Below are positions 35,598 through 48,204 of a stretch of 64,000 bases of DNA, in pieces. The notes below the pieces were generated by a model, which was given only the letters and a program-made list of their open reading frames with translations, did no database searches and was not told where the DNA came from. Numbering within the stretch: the first letter of the stretch is position 1; each line of letters begins with the position of its first letter. The position numbers and the translations under genes were made by a program. The DNA comes from Cerioporus squamosus. Taxonomy: Eukaryota; Basidiomycota; Agaricomycetes; Polyporales; Polyporaceae. The stretch is taken from contig JABYQS010000139.1 in NCBI GenBank assembly GCA_022592435.1, positions 1 through 64,000 of the forward strand. The letters run 5' to 3'.

Positions 35598-36315
35598 AGC
35601 TGGTGAAGAACTGAGCACCAGGCTCGACGGAAGAGCAAGCTGAACCGGATGAGCGAGGTAATGCGCAAGGAGCAGGCGAGGGATTTCCGCGTCTCGATCT
35701 GTGACTTATGTCAGTCGACCTGGGCCGGTCAGCCAAGCCCTGAGGCTGACACTGGACAGGATGCATGGCGACAGCGTGCCCTATTGTTCGCGATAACAAT
35801 GAACAATCAATAGTGCTGCTGGGACAATGAGCATCGCCTGAAAACTTGTCGTCCATCATCTCTATCCCGACAGAAGGCTCACTTCGGGATATCTTGACAG
35901 CTGCTGCATACATAGTATGGAGCTCATCGTTGGTGCTCGAGACATGTACAGTGCGGCAGCGAGACCGAGGGCGACGTGTCCGTATTCGGTAAAAGCCGAC
36001 GCCAAGAGGCGCCCAGGTGTAGTTGGGCGTTCATGCACATGAACACCGCCCCAGCCTCCTCCTCCTCGTTCTCAGTCGTCTGCAGACTGCAGATTGCCCA
36101 CACCTACAGAGCTCTGTGATTTTTTGCCATCGATTTATCTCAAGCGCAAGACCGCATAGCGAAGGCAAAAGGTTACTTGACTGACGCTTGGGCCTGGATG
36201 TCACACTTGGTCCTTTGTGAAATGGATTATTGGCCATTTCCGCTTGGACTTCCGTTCAGTGCTATGCTTGCGTACGACTCATGATATCAAAGCTTTGGTA
36301 TGGATTGCTATAATA
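35598..36315. other. Intergenic region, no supported gene
   Basis: Only short overlapping frames are seen. The region should hold the promoters of AA14-C (minus) and of the small plus-strand gene that follows. Confidence 0.4.
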
Positions 36316-37106
36316 ATGCCTCGTCTGCGTAACAATTCCCGCCGTTTCCCTCACAAGCTCAGTAACGTCTGTCCTGGTCCCTCTACCACCATGCCCAAAA
36401 TCCGGAGTCGTCGTGCTGTCCCCGATGGCTACCTCTTGCCAGAGGATGGCTCTTTAAGCATAGATGAACTCTCTGATAATCTCAACGGAACCACCGGCCA
36501 GCCTCAGTCGTTTCCTGGCGTGCCGATGAACCCTCAGGTGAGTGCCACCGTCATCCTGGTCACCCACCTTCAGCTCACCAAGTTTGTCGCATGATACAGC
36601 ATCGCTTCTGCACCCCTCCACCACTTGATCCTCGATTTGCGGACCCACCACCATCGGAGAGGGACGACTTCCCGCAGTTCACTTCTCGACCCCCTTCTCC
36701 GGATGACTTCGATGAACTCACAGGAGCAAGGCCGCCTCTACCCCCACGGCTAGGCTCAAAGGGAAACCCGATAGTTGTCGAGGAAGATGCCTCTGAGCCT
36801 TCTCTGCGACTAGAGCAGCGCAACACTGCCACGGATGGCGCCCCAAGACGTCGTACCACCGGTTCGCTGCGGCCCATTCCATCCACCTCTCAGGCACGCC
36901 CCCCTGCGACGGAGTCTCCTCGCACTTCGTCTTCGTCCCGCAAGCCAAGCTCCAAAGCCACCAAGCCTTCGAAAAACAGCGAGGTGCTCAAGAAGATCCC
37001 GGCGCATGTCTACAGCCCCACGAAGTCTTCGCCGCTGAGCCAAGTCGCGTATAGAGCGCCCTCGGAGAGGCCTGCTTCCCCTACTCTGCTACCCCGTCTC
37101 CGATAA
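36316..37106 (+). CDS. Small Pro/Ser-rich protein of unknown function
   Basis: Two exons (36316-36537 and 36600-37106) give 242 aa, or 217 aa if translation starts at the in-frame ATG at 36391. The first part holds basic residues (KIRSRRAVPDGY). The second is rich in Pro, Ser and Arg with patches such as TPPPLDPRFADPPP and SSSRKPSSKATKPSK. It ends KKIPAHVYSPTKSSPLSQVAYRAP. It looks disordered and basic towards the C-terminus. No domain, signal peptide or membrane segment is visible. Support comes from the intron with consensus GTGAGT/ACAG borders and the uninterrupted frame. Confidence 0.5.
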
Positions 37107-37682
37107 ACGTCATCTATTTTATTGGATCAACCAGCCGCACGAATCTGTTCGATATATGCATGACGAGTGTTCACGGTCGTTCCCTGGCTTTGCTCGTCCG
37201 CCTACGTTATCTTGTAAGCCTAACTCACGTTCTTTCATACTGAACATAACATGTGTCGCTCCTTGTTCCTCCTTTACATTTCCCGAATTCAGACGTATCA
37301 CGTAGGTTATGTTGTAGCGCAGCAGAAGAGCACTCAAGTAAGTTCCATAGCGACGCTCGGACGTTGTGCTTCGTTGGCATCTGTCGGGTTTGACTGCAGC
37401 GACGGAGAGATGTTCGCAGTTCTCTCAACGTGAGTTCCCGACTTCCGCTGTATATGCACTGTGTCGAGCACTGGCACTGGAATAATAATGAACATTATTA
37501 CGCTAGTAAGTACATTGACCCTTGAACGGACCCTCATGCGATACCCCCTATACAGGCCCAGACATCGAACTACATGGAATCCTACAATATGACGTCGACA
37601 ACTTACGAATGCTTATACTGGTGCAACATGCAACAAACGCAACTACAAAGCAGAACACCGGCACAGAGCAGCGGCAAGGGTA
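37107..37682. other. 3' intergenic region, no supported gene
   Basis: Convergent ends of the small plus-strand gene and the first phosphate transporter. The sequence is more AT-rich than its neighbours and contains only short frames. Confidence 0.4.
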
Positions 37683-40222
37683 TCAGTAGGTGACGGACAC
37701 GTCTGATTCTGAAACGCTGGCCAAGCGGGTCGACGACGACTTGTGCCCTTTGTGACCGTAGTGGGAGCGATCCGAGAACGCGGTGGGAGGACGGGACAGC
37801 GGAAAGGAAGTGACTGCGTGGGGCTCTATGGGACGCAGCATGATGGGCGATGCTTGGAAGTTGCCGAGATAGTAACTAGAGCCGTTCTCAGAGATTGGGA
37901 CGGCTGGCGGCAGGCATGAGATCGAAGACGAAACCATCGCAACTGCTGAACATACCTTGGATGAAGTCCTCTTGACTCTCGTTGGAGATAACCTCCAACG
38001 ACTTTTGACTGGTCTCCGGGATCAACATGGTCGAAAAGACTCCGGTGAGCATGAAGAACGCGAAGATCTCAAGGCTGCGAGAAAGCGCAAGCGTCAGCAC
38101 CCGAATCGTGGATGCACAACGAGTCACCACCAGATAAGACGTACATATGGTTGAGGAACTTGTTCGGTCCCCCGACGTCCTTGAGCCACTGAAAAGCGAG
38201 CTGTGCCACGACAGCACCAAACTTCCCACTTGCTGCGGAGATTCCATGCGCAGTGGCGCGATACCGCGTGGGGAACGCCTCACCAGGCAGGATGAACGTT
38301 GTCGTGTTCGGCCCGAAGTTCTGGAAGAAGTTCGCCATGCAGTACAGCACGACGAAGGCGGCCTTGCCTCCTGAGGATGCAATCATGCTGTTGTAGGCAA
38401 GACCTGGCGAGCAGATGAGAAGGGCAGGAGTCAACGTTAGGTTCGGCAGAGACCACGAGAGCTGGAGCACAGGACGCACCCATGATGAGGAACAGAACCG
38501 CGAGCACACTGAATCCCATGAACTGGATGGGCTTCCGGCCCCACCTGTCAATGAAGAGGAACGTGACCCAGTAACCGGGAACCAGGCCTGCGACTGACAG
38601 GATGAGGTTGCCGAGGCTCACATTACGCAGGGATTGGTAGACCACCGCGCCGGGGGCTGCGCCGTCCTTGCTAGGCGATCCGAACCCAATGGCAGCCAGG
38701 ATGATAGACGAGTTCAGTCCCAGCCCGTAAAAGGCGATCTGGCGGTGACATTGATCCAATGGGATACAGTTGGAGCGAAGAAAGCGACTCACATCGAGAG
38801 CAAACCAGGAGTAGGCGGTGCCGATGAGCACCTTCAGGTTCTCCCACTTTGAGAAGTATGAGCGGAAGTCATGCCTAGTCGCCTGTCGTGCCTGGACTCT
38901 TTGAGTAACAGCATCCGGGTCGACAGTGTAGGTCTCCTCTCGACTGAGTAGATTGTCTACATCTGACGAGGCTTGCTTGATATTACGCTCGATGTCCAGG
39001 GTGAACCTAGGCGTCTCCGGAATAGTGAGCCGAAAATAGATAGCCACAGCGGCAGGTACGCAGCCGAGACCAATGATGAGTCGCCAGATCAGGTCGAGTG
39101 AGCGCAGGACAGCGGGTGGAGGGTCGTGAAGGAACGAATGTTGGTATGAAGAGACGATGATGAACGAAAAGAGTGTAGCGCCTATCATGAGAGTGAGGAT
39201 CGCGTCCATGGCATGGAACGCTGCGGAATACTCACAGAGCTGACCCCACCCCTGATTTGCAAACACGGCAGTCATGACGCGACCCCGGATATGCACTGAG
39301 GAGAATTCGGAAGAAATCACGGCGCTGATGGGATAGTCTCCCCCGATTCCGATACCCATCTGGAACGTACAGAGTGTTTGACTATGCAAATGTCATCGAG
39401 GACATGTGCCGGACTTACCACGAATCGCCAGAATACGAGGATTCCTATCACGTTGATGGCCGTCGCAGGTGCGCTCAAGGCCTGCCCGAATGTTGCTACC
39501 ATGATGACTGCGAGCTCCATACCATCTAGAGAGTGATACCGTTAACAACCATCTGTGCCGTCCCATATATGGCGCGCGTACAAATACGCTTGCGACCAAG
39601 GACGTCACCAAGCCAGCCAAAGAGCAGTTGTCCCAGGAGAACACCTGCGGGCGTTGCGATTTTGATGCCGACTTCTTGCGCGGTGCTCAAGGAGCGTCTT
39701 GGGAGTGATGAAAAGGTAGATTCCAAAGAATCCTGCGCAGTGCCGTCTATAGGATAGCGTTAGGTCCGCGGCGCAAAGTGCTCAGCAGAAGGCACGTCAC
39801 CTGATCCATAAAGGTAACCCAGCATGACGGACACGATGTTGATGGCGAATATGTCATAGCTATCGAAATCATGAATGCTTAACAGAGGTGGAGTAGTAGC
39901 ACTGCTGAGAAGACTCACGCATCGGTGAAGAAGCCAGCGCCGGAAACGAGCGCGATCTTCACATGGAACCATCTACATTGAACCCGGCCAGCGATAAATG
40001 CATACGGAATACCGCCAAACTGACGGTGTATACTCACGAGAATTTGGCGTTGTCTATGTCCGCGAGCAATAATTGACGACTCTTGTTCAAGCGGCGGACG
40101 GCCGCCGCGCGTTCCGCCGTAACGTCGACCCCGACGTGAACGTGCGGGCGTCCACCATCCCATGTCGGGTATTCGCTAACGCCATAGTCCGCCGAGCTCT
40201 TCGACCCGTGTAGGAAGTGCAT
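37683..40222 (-). CDS. PHO84-type inorganic phosphate transporter (copy 1)
   Basis: Plasma-membrane major facilitator of the phosphate:H+ symporter family. Eleven exons run from 40222-40038 to 37903-37683 and give 646 aa. PHO84 hallmarks: [123 protein letters not shown] and DRWGRKPIQ. It is longer than copies 2 and 3 in two places. Between YLYGS and VGIKIATP there are about 20 extra residues (DSLESTFSSLPRRS), and the C-terminus has an extra ~70-residue cytosolic tail rich in Ser and His. Three additional introns also separate it from the other copies. It is the most divergent of the three. Confidence 0.9.
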
Positions 40223-42484
40223 GGAGCAGGCGAGTGGGTAGGAGGGGCAGGGTCAGGCCCTCCTTGGCTTGGAGAGTGCGCGCTTCAGAGGCAGTGGAGG
40301 CGTGAAGTCTGAAGTTCGAAGGTCAGCCTTACTCTGTGCTCCGACGCGCTAACACTTATACAGACCTGGAGCGGGCTCTACCGTCTCACAACCGCTCGGA
40401 TAGAACCGCGGCCGGTACCTGGCGCTCTCACGTAGATTCCGTTAGACCACAGCGTCGGACAGATGAGATGAATCGAGAACGCACCGAGGATCTGGTTGAG
40501 CGTTCTAGATTGGCAGTAATGCAATCCGTTGTGGCCGAACGGATTGGGCAGAAATGCCAGTGCCAACGTTCGCCTGCATGTCCCTGGCTTGGGAGCAGTG
40601 ACATATGCCCACCGTCGCTAGTAGTACCCAAGACGAAGAGTAGCGAGAGCTGCAGGATGGGCCTGACCAATCCGATACCGACGATGCTTGGGAACTTGGA
40701 TGCAGAACGCAGTTTTGGCACACACGTGCGATGGAAACACTGTATGCAGACGCAGGTCCGGGGCTTGCGCTCATTACGAACGGCGCGAACCTAATCCGTT
40801 TCCAGCAATACAGCAGAGCGCTCCGCGTGCCTGACACGATACTAAGAACCTGGTCAGAGAGACAGCACGATGAACTTAACATTGGATGGCATCCACGTCC
40901 ATGGGTGCTAGAGGTGACTGCGTCAGCTCTTCTGTCTTGCCAAGGCACCGTCCCTTGACTCGGAAGCGGAGTCAACGACTGGCTGCGCGCCGTGCTAATT
41001 GAGAAGTCGCAGTTGAATGAGCAGGCAGTGCCGCCAGAGCGTTCCGGGCAGTAGTGGACGAGGCTAACATAACTGCCGAAGTGTGCTGGCATGGGCCCCG
41101 GTAGATGACGCGGCAGCGGTGGTCGACGTCGCGGAACAACCGCGATGTCTCGGGCGTCTCTTGTGGCCTCGAGGCTACTTGGCACAGGTTCACAACGTTC
41201 AACATTTGCTGGTCGGCAGTTGAGTGCTCTGATTGACATTGGATTCACTGCCCCTTCATCTGTGGATCCAGCATTAATTAGGCTGGACGCTGTCGACAGA
41301 GGCTCTGTTCTGCGGAGTATACGGTACGTTTTGAAGTACGTGAATGCCAACTGTATTTGCGCTCCCGTGCGTCACGCCGGTAGGCTCGCAGTGCCAGCCT
41401 CTAGTTAGTCGTACCTTCTGATAGAGGCTGGTATTACTTACGTCACGGTGGGTTTCCGAAAACTGCCGCGCCGCTTGGGCGGACGCGCGTCGCGAACAGT
41501 ACGATACAAGTGAGCATTGGAAGCTCTGTATGAATTGGTCCGTGCAACATCGGACGAGTCTCGACAGACACAGAGCAATACCTTCACGACGTCGTCGTTG
41601 CCATCGAAGGTGAGCCGCGGCGCTGTTCATGGGAGGAAGAAGCTACTTAACTGCCTCCCCGCGCCCTGCCACACCGAAGTCGCAGAAGGATCAGAAAGGT
41701 ACATGTTGAACTGCGATAGATGTGGGTATCGAGGTCGTGTTCGCTCTCGACGCACACGACATCCACCTCATCCACCTGGGCGCGACGCGCCCGAACTCAG
41801 CGCTGTCGTATGCATTACTGGAGCTTCGAGTGGGGACTTTGCTCTATAACGGTAGCGGGAAGCTGAATATTGTGGCACACGCAACAGATGCTGCCTGCCT
41901 GCAGGAGCTTGCTGCGAATCTCGGTATCACCGGACCAATTTTTGCTTCAATGACATCGATAACCAAAATTCGATGTACCAGTACGCAAGTCCGTCGAACG
42001 TTATCCTTCGGGGTCGTCCTCACGGACGCGGCACCCCGATGCTCACCCGGCACACGACTTCCAAAGCTTCTCTATCTTCTAGACTCTGTTCCACGCTCTC
42101 ACTGCGCCCGGCGGGAACTCTGACTGAGCGACTTCTGCGGTCCGACAGACGCAGGTCGTAGATTCGAAGCAACCAGGTGAGAGAGATATGGCACAAACGG
42201 ACAGGGCCTACTTCGACAGCGGGTTGAATGCAATTCAAGGGGCCTGGAGCTGATGACCTCGGACTGCGGCTGAGATGCTGCGGCGTCGGAGGGAAGCTGA
42301 GAACGAGAGGCACGGCGATATGGAAGTGCAAGTTAGAAGACCGCAGCGTAGGGGGATTACGTCGGCTCCATTCTGGCGAGTCGAAGCTCATGACTGTGAG
42401 TACTGCCGTTTATAGTCAGCCAGCCACAATGCACATCTCGTCGGTCCCGAAACAGCGCACTTGTTCCGCGCCAGGAAGATCATC
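40223..42484. other. 2.3-kb region without a supported gene
   Basis: A 281-codon minus-strand frame (41350-40505) and several shorter frames exist, but none has a domain, signal or plausible splice partner. The right end holds 3' sequence of transporter copy 2. It may contain decayed repeat sequence. Confidence 0.35.
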
Positions 42485-45400
42485 TCATGGGTATACAGCC
42501 TCCTGCGAATGACTGATGATTCCTGCATAAGCAGACGATGCAAGGTGTAAGTCATCATGCCTTTCCCAAGAGGCAGAAAGATGAGCAACCGACCTCCGAC
42601 GAATGACTCCTGTCTCTCGTTCGAGAGGTCCTCCAAAGTCTTCTGCTTCGTCTCCTTGATGAGCAGCGTCGACCCTGCACCAGTCAGCATGAAGAACGCA
42701 AGTATTTGCAGTCTTAACAGAACCGCCCTGTCAGAAGTCTGCAGTCGCGGGATAGAAGCACAACGTACAAGTGCCCAAGGAAGTGGTTGGAATTCGGCTC
42801 CCCGCCTATGTCCTTCAGATTCGCGAACCCGACCTGCGCAACAATGGCACCGAGCTTCCCGCTCGCGGCCGATATCCCATGCGCAGTCGACCGATACCGT
42901 GTCGGAAAAGCTTCCCCAGGGACGATGAACGTCGTCGTGTTGGGCCCGAAGTTCTGGAAGAAGTTGGCGAGGCAGTACAGGAAGACGAACGCCTTCGTTC
43001 CTGGCCCCGTCTCCCTCATCTTGTCGAACGCAGAACCTGCATCCAACAATCAGCATATAAGTATCTGCAGGCACTCAGAAGCAGCCCGAGAGAAGGATGG
43101 CCCTGAGGGGGTAGTACAGGAAGGCTATGCTCACCCATAACGATGAACAAGACGGTGAGCACGACGAAGCCTATGAGCTGTATAGGCTTCCGTCCCCACC
43201 TGTCAATAAACAGGAACGTCGCCCAGTACCCGGGGACAAGACCCGCTACCGACAATATGATATTCCCCACGGCCAAATTCCTCAGCGTCCCATACACAGC
43301 CTGCGGCGAGAGGTCTCCCAGCGCCGCACCCCCAAAATGGATCGCCTCCAGTATGATCGGAGTGTTGAGCCCCAGCCCGTAAAACGCGATGTCCAGCGCA
43401 AACCACGAATACGCGGTCCCGAAGAGCAGCAGCCAGTTCTCCCGCCTCGAGAAGTACGCCTTGAAGTCGTACCGCGACGCGCGCGGGGCCTGCGCGCGCT
43501 GTACCACCGCGTCCGGGTCGACATAATACGTGCCCATGGTGAGGAAGTCCTCGACGTCCTGCGCCGCCTGGTGCACGTTGCGCTCGACGTCCATCGTGAA
43601 CCGCGGCGTCTCGGGGATCGTGAGGCGGAAGTAGAGGGCGACTGCCCCTGGGACGCAGCCGAACCCGATGACGAGGCGCCACATGTAGTCAACCCACTCG
43701 GTGTCGGTGACGATGCCGGGCCCGGTGGCGCCTCCTGGTGTTACAGAGTTCAGGACTTGCTTCTTGTACGCGGTGACAACGATGAGCGCGATGATGGAGG
43801 CAGCTAGAATAATATCGCCGGCATAAGTTCTAGGAATAGAGGAGGCAGGTAAACGTAGTCGGTGCACTCACTAAGCTGACCCCACCCTTGGTTGGCGAAC
43901 ACGGCGGTCATCATCCTCCCGCGGGTGCGGGTCGAGGAGAACTCCGAGGAGATGACCGCCGACAAAGGGTAGTCGCCTCCAATGCCGACTCCCATGATGA
44001 ACCGCCAGACGACCAGCACGCCGATGATATTGACGGCGCGAAGGCCCGAACCAGCAAGTGCCTGGCCGAAGGTGGCTATTATGATGATCATGAGCTCTAT
44101 GCCATCTGCAGAAGTACAATGGCATGAGTCCATGGCTGATCCTGCAAGCGGAGAGCAGTGACTTCAGTTGACCTCAATTATTTGACGCCCTTAGTTAAGG
44201 TGGAAACCGTATAATTTGGGCCCTTAGTTAAGGGCGGCGTCTAATGGCCCAAATATTTGGGCGCTCTCGTAAGATCGCAGGCGGCGAATATTGGCCAAAT
44301 ATTTCGTACGCAGGAAATAAGGCCAAAAGGCGACCTAAAAATGCACACAAGAGGATTGAACCTGGGCCTAAAGAAAGCATACAAGACACCATCCAACTAG
44401 GCCACCAGGGCTTTCTATGCCTGTCTTTACAAAGATATATATCCCATCTGGCGCTCTGCGTACAATCATCTACGGCCGAACCCGGTTCGGCCGTAGATGA
44501 TTGTACTTATTACTGAGGGTAAGTGTTCGATACATGGAAAGAGTAAGTAACTGTATATATCGCATTGACATCAAGACTGTCTATTTGGGCTGGAATGACG
44601 ACATGCACAAGCACCTTATGTATGGAAAAATTGAACATAACAGTCAGTTGTAAACAGGATAAGATGATAGACAATGCGCATGTACTTAGCGGCTCGTTGA
44701 AGTGGCGGATTGCCATCGGGGACGTTGCGATTCAGTACACTCAAATACTCAAATAGTCCTATGGCGCAGTTGGACTAAGTGGTGAAAGTTCTTTATATGG
44801 TCATTTAATCGCTGGTTCAATTCCCTTCGGGTGCATTTTTAGCTCGCTTTTACGCTTCTCTCCACCTGACGAAATATTTGTTGAATATCAGTCACATACG
44901 ATCACAGGAGATCGACCAAATATTTGGCCGATTAGGCGCCTCCCTTAACTAAGGGCCCAAATGATTCGGCTTCCACCTTAACTAAGCGCGTCAAATTATT
45001 TAGGGTAGCTGATACTAATGCGGAGAGGGACTCACACATGCGCTTGCGCCCGAACACGTCGCCGAGCCATCCAAAGAGTAGTTGACCGATCAGCGTCCCG
45101 ACCGGGGTTGCCACTTTGATACCAAGGTCCTGCACGTTGGTCAACACCCCATCTACAGAATGGAGTCTCTTCAGCATACTCTGCAAAGGTCTCTGCCAGA
45201 GACAAGGGTCACGCACTGGGGCCGTAGCAGTACCCCAACATCGTCGCCGCGATGCTGATCCCGAATATGTCGTACGCGTCGGTGAAGAACCCGACCCCCG
45301 CAACCATGCAGACTTTGACATGGAACCACCTGCACGCGCGTCAGCCAGTAGTTGTCCGCGAAGCTGATACTGGCGATGAGATGCTCACGAGAAGTCCGCT

Positions 45401-45534
45401 TGGTCGATCTCTGCGAGAGCCGCGCGGCGCCGCGAGTTCAAGACGATGCTATCTTCCCTGCCGAAGGTCGAGAGCGGCACGTCCCCGCTGGATCCGTACC
45501 CGTCACCGGCCGCGTACGAGTCCGTCCCGGTCAT
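42485..45534 (-). CDS. PHO84-type inorganic phosphate transporter (copy 2), MITE in an intron
   Basis: Eight exons (45534-45389, 45329-45217, 45152-45036, 44105-43872, 43803-43135, 43036-42769, 42712-42594, 42522-42485) give 567 aa. Motifs: [123 protein letters not shown] and [15 protein letters not shown]. Exon boundaries correspond one to one with copy 3, so the two are recent duplicates. The intron between exons 3 and 4 is 930 nt instead of the 54 nt at the same place in copy 3, because of an inserted 813-bp element. The proposed last exon ends at 42485; if that intron is retained the frame runs to 42388. The coding frame is intact. Confidence 0.9.
44461..44505. repeat. Perfect 45-bp palindrome within the MITE
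   Basis: Two perfect 22-bp arms beginning TACAATCATCTACGGCCGAA flank a single central C. It can form a hairpin in RNA or a cruciform in DNA, and it is distinct from the terminal repeats of the element. Confidence 0.9.
44757..44834 (+). pseudogene. tRNA-like relic inside the MITE
   Basis: A Pol III A-box-like TGGCGCAGTTGG (44762-44773) and a B-box-like GGTTCAATTCC (44813-44823) are spaced as in a tRNA and followed by a T run. The acceptor and T-stem do not pair, so it is not a working tRNA. A captured tRNA pseudogene or tRNA-derived SINE head is more likely. Confidence 0.45.
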
Positions 45535-48204
45535 CGGGGTCCCGGATGTAGTGTGGAGTAAGCGAAATGCGCTTGAGTAGGGGAGGGGGGGTATCGTGTG
45601 CTTGGGGTATGATGTGAGGGAAGACTTGGCAGCCCATCGGTCAACACAGTTTTATCCTGTCGAAAAGCGCGGTAAGTCATGGGGGATACGGCGGACAAGC
45701 GAGCCTGAGCTGCCCACCGACGGAATAAGGGCTGCCCCCAAGGTATAAGTTGCCATGTATGCCACTTGCTACTACGACGTAGACCGCAGCCCCCACTGGC
45801 AGTTCGCAAGGCGGGGTGATCTGGCTATTCGGCGCACCGCCGTAAGATGGGCTGTCTTCTTGCCCTTTTCCGCAGGACGAACGTTGGTCTTGCACCTCAG
45901 GCTCATGGCGTCTGCAGCAACCTCCGGGCGCGATTGAACGCCAGGGCCAATAAAAGGCGACAATGAATCGCAGACTACGGGACTTGGAGTAGAAGTGCGG
46001 CGAGTTTGAGACTTCGTCAGATACACGTTGATGTAGATCCAGCAGACTGGCAAGATGGAGCAACTGCCAGCGCGTCCTGCACAGCGCGAGCAACGGTTGC
46101 AATGTGGCACCCCGGCGGCGATGAGCCCGAGGGAAAAATCCTACTGCTTATAGCTTGCAAGAGTTCGGAACCCGCAAGACTGACCACCTGGCTGGTGCAC
46201 CTAGGGCAATGTTAGGACAATGCTCAAACAAGCTTAGGGTATCCGACGTACCTAAGGGCAGTGCGCGTTTCCTGTCGGGCGGCCCGGAGAGCATGCGATT
46301 GACTGCGTGCAAGTACAAAGCCAAAGATGGGACGTGGCAGAAGACACACTGGGAAGGGAAGTGAACACAGGAGGTGACGAGCACTGGAAGCGGTATAGTA
46401 GGGAACGCACCTGCTCCGGGCATCCGTGCGATGCACGCAATAGTGAAACCCACCGCGGCATGTCCGACTCTCGGAGCATCTCCTCAATTATCTGTCTGGC
46501 CGGAGGACCTCACGCGGTGTACGGACAGTAGGTCGGACGTGGATGGCACTCTGGAGAGGGAGGTCGATCGGGGGAACACAGGAGGTGACGGGGCACTGGA
46601 AAGCGGCATACTGTAATGGGGAACGCACCTATTGGCATCCATGTCATGCGCGCAGCTAGCTAGTACTGCAATCCACCGCGGCATGTCCAACTCTGAGCCA
46701 TGAGCAGCGCCTCAAGTATCTGTCTAGCCTGAAGACCTCGCGGGGCGTACGGACAGCCCGCATATCTACCGCAATGGAAGAGTACGGACATGACCATGAG
46801 ACGACTCGACAGATGCACAGGTCGCAAAACTCAGGCAGCTGCTGATTACATGCCCAGCCACTCGTGCATGGGCAGCAATGCGCCGACCGCAAAAGGTCAA
46901 AAGGTTGCAAAAGGTACTATCGCGATCAGATTGCGTACAGATGACTGCAATAGTATCCTCCCTGAGATTGAATGACCAGGTGGTACCCGCGGGGTGTTCT
47001 CGTGCGACCAGAAGCCGCGAGCCACGATGGACGACCTCATTAATAGCAAGCGGACAGTCTCCTACCGAGATACGCACATGAGACCTGGAAATATCTCCTC
47101 CCGGAGTAGAATCCGAGCCCGTATACGGTGGAGAGAGGTCCCAGCGCCACGGAGAGTTTGCGAGAAGCACCCAAGGCCGACAAGTGGGGTCGCCTCGCCC
47201 CAAGCCTGCCACAGCTCCTCGTCGCCGCCCATGCCTCGATGATATCAATTTCGGAGCCCCGGAACAACAGGCTGGCGCGGATCCGAGAGGCCAGGCACGG
47301 CGTACTGCAGAGCAAAAAATGTCCAGAACGGGGTCCCACACGCTGGCAGCCGCGCGAAGTAGACAAAATTGCGTGTAGAACACTAGTAGGACATCCCACA
47401 TGAGCAGGGAACCGTAATGCACCGCCCGATGTGAGGCGGTGTGCACAGAGACTATTACTTGCAGAAGCCTGGCAGGGCCTGTGGATGCGTTCAAATTCTG
47501 AGCGTAGCTGCAGAGAACGCGGTGCTGTTACGACAGCGGCGCACCGATGTCTGGGTCGTCGAGGAGCACCGCCATGGCGTGCCAGTGGTGCACATGGAGT
47601 TCGAAGCACGGTCGTCGGGAGAGGGGAGAGACCGCGACGCTTGGAGACAAAATGATCTTTGCCCCGCGAACTTTCAGCGTCGCGCCCAGAGAACGGAGGG
47701 ATCTTGTCCGAGTCTTCGAGTGCCAGTGAATTCGCTCGGAGAGGGCGCATCAGTATTTGCGGGGGCCTCATAGTCGCGCAGGGCCCGTTGTTTTCGCGGA
47801 TATATGAGTTGCCGTCGATGCGTGTGCAGACAGGGCCGCAGCGGAGGCCCGACGAGGACGGCCCAAGAGAGCGGAGGGTTGGCGGACGTCGTTCAGCGAG
47901 AGGACAGGGCGTGAGAACGTGCGAAGCACCTCCACATACCATATGCGGCAGGCGTCCGCGCGTGCTGATTGGCTGTTGACTACGAACGTGCAAGGGACAG
48001 CGCGCCAGTGTCGCCCCAGTGCGGATTGCGCTAGCCCAGGCTGCTCTTCCATCCAAGCTTTGATGCTTCGGAACAACGTCTGCCGATGGGCCTCCTTGCT
48101 AACTTAAAAGCAGCGCTCCCGCCTAGGGACGCACGCCAGCTTTTCCCCAGCTCCCCCTTGCTCTTCACCAGCCTCGAGCCCCCAAGCCGCGTCCTTCCTT
48201 TGGC
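45535..48204. other. 2.7-kb region without a supported gene
   Basis: Apart from the duplicated block at 46363-46756, I see nothing interpretable. Overlapping open frames on both strands around 47040-48056 (up to 338 codons) lack domains and are attributed to high GC. The right end is the promoter and leader of transporter copy 3. Confidence 0.35.
46363..46756. repeat. Imperfect tandem duplication
   Basis: Two units, about 46363-46528 and 46574-46756, share the same order of landmarks: GAACACAGGAGGTGACG, GGGAACGCACCT, CCACCGCGGCATGTCC, a TATCTGTCT tract and GTACGGACAG. They are in direct orientation and diverged by substitutions and small indels. Confidence 0.75.

Larger units (their letters stand above)
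44182..44994. mobile_element. MITE-like element in the third intron of transporter copy 2
   Basis: Both ends carry a terminal inverted repeat of about 82 bp starting TTGACGC[C/G]CTTAGTTAAGG, with roughly ten mismatches. Each repeat contains two copies of the CTTAGTTAAG palindrome. The element is flanked by ATTAT on both sides (44177-44181 and 44995-44999), a 5-bp target-site duplication. No coding sequence for a transposase is present, so it is non-autonomous. Compared with the 54-nt intron at the same position in copy 3, it accounts for almost all of the 930-nt intron. The superfamily cannot be named from these features alone. Confidence 0.85.

Noticed and set aside
40505..41350. 281-codon minus-strand open frame
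   Set aside because: Amino-acid composition is Ser/Arg/Cys-rich without domains, and equal-quality frames overlap it; likely chance.
44757..44834. Functional tRNA gene
   Set aside because: Acceptor stem and T-stem do not pair, so only the promoter-like boxes remain.
47040..48056. 338-codon minus-strand open frame
   Set aside because: No recognisable motif, overlapping open frames on the other strand, and no upstream or downstream exons.
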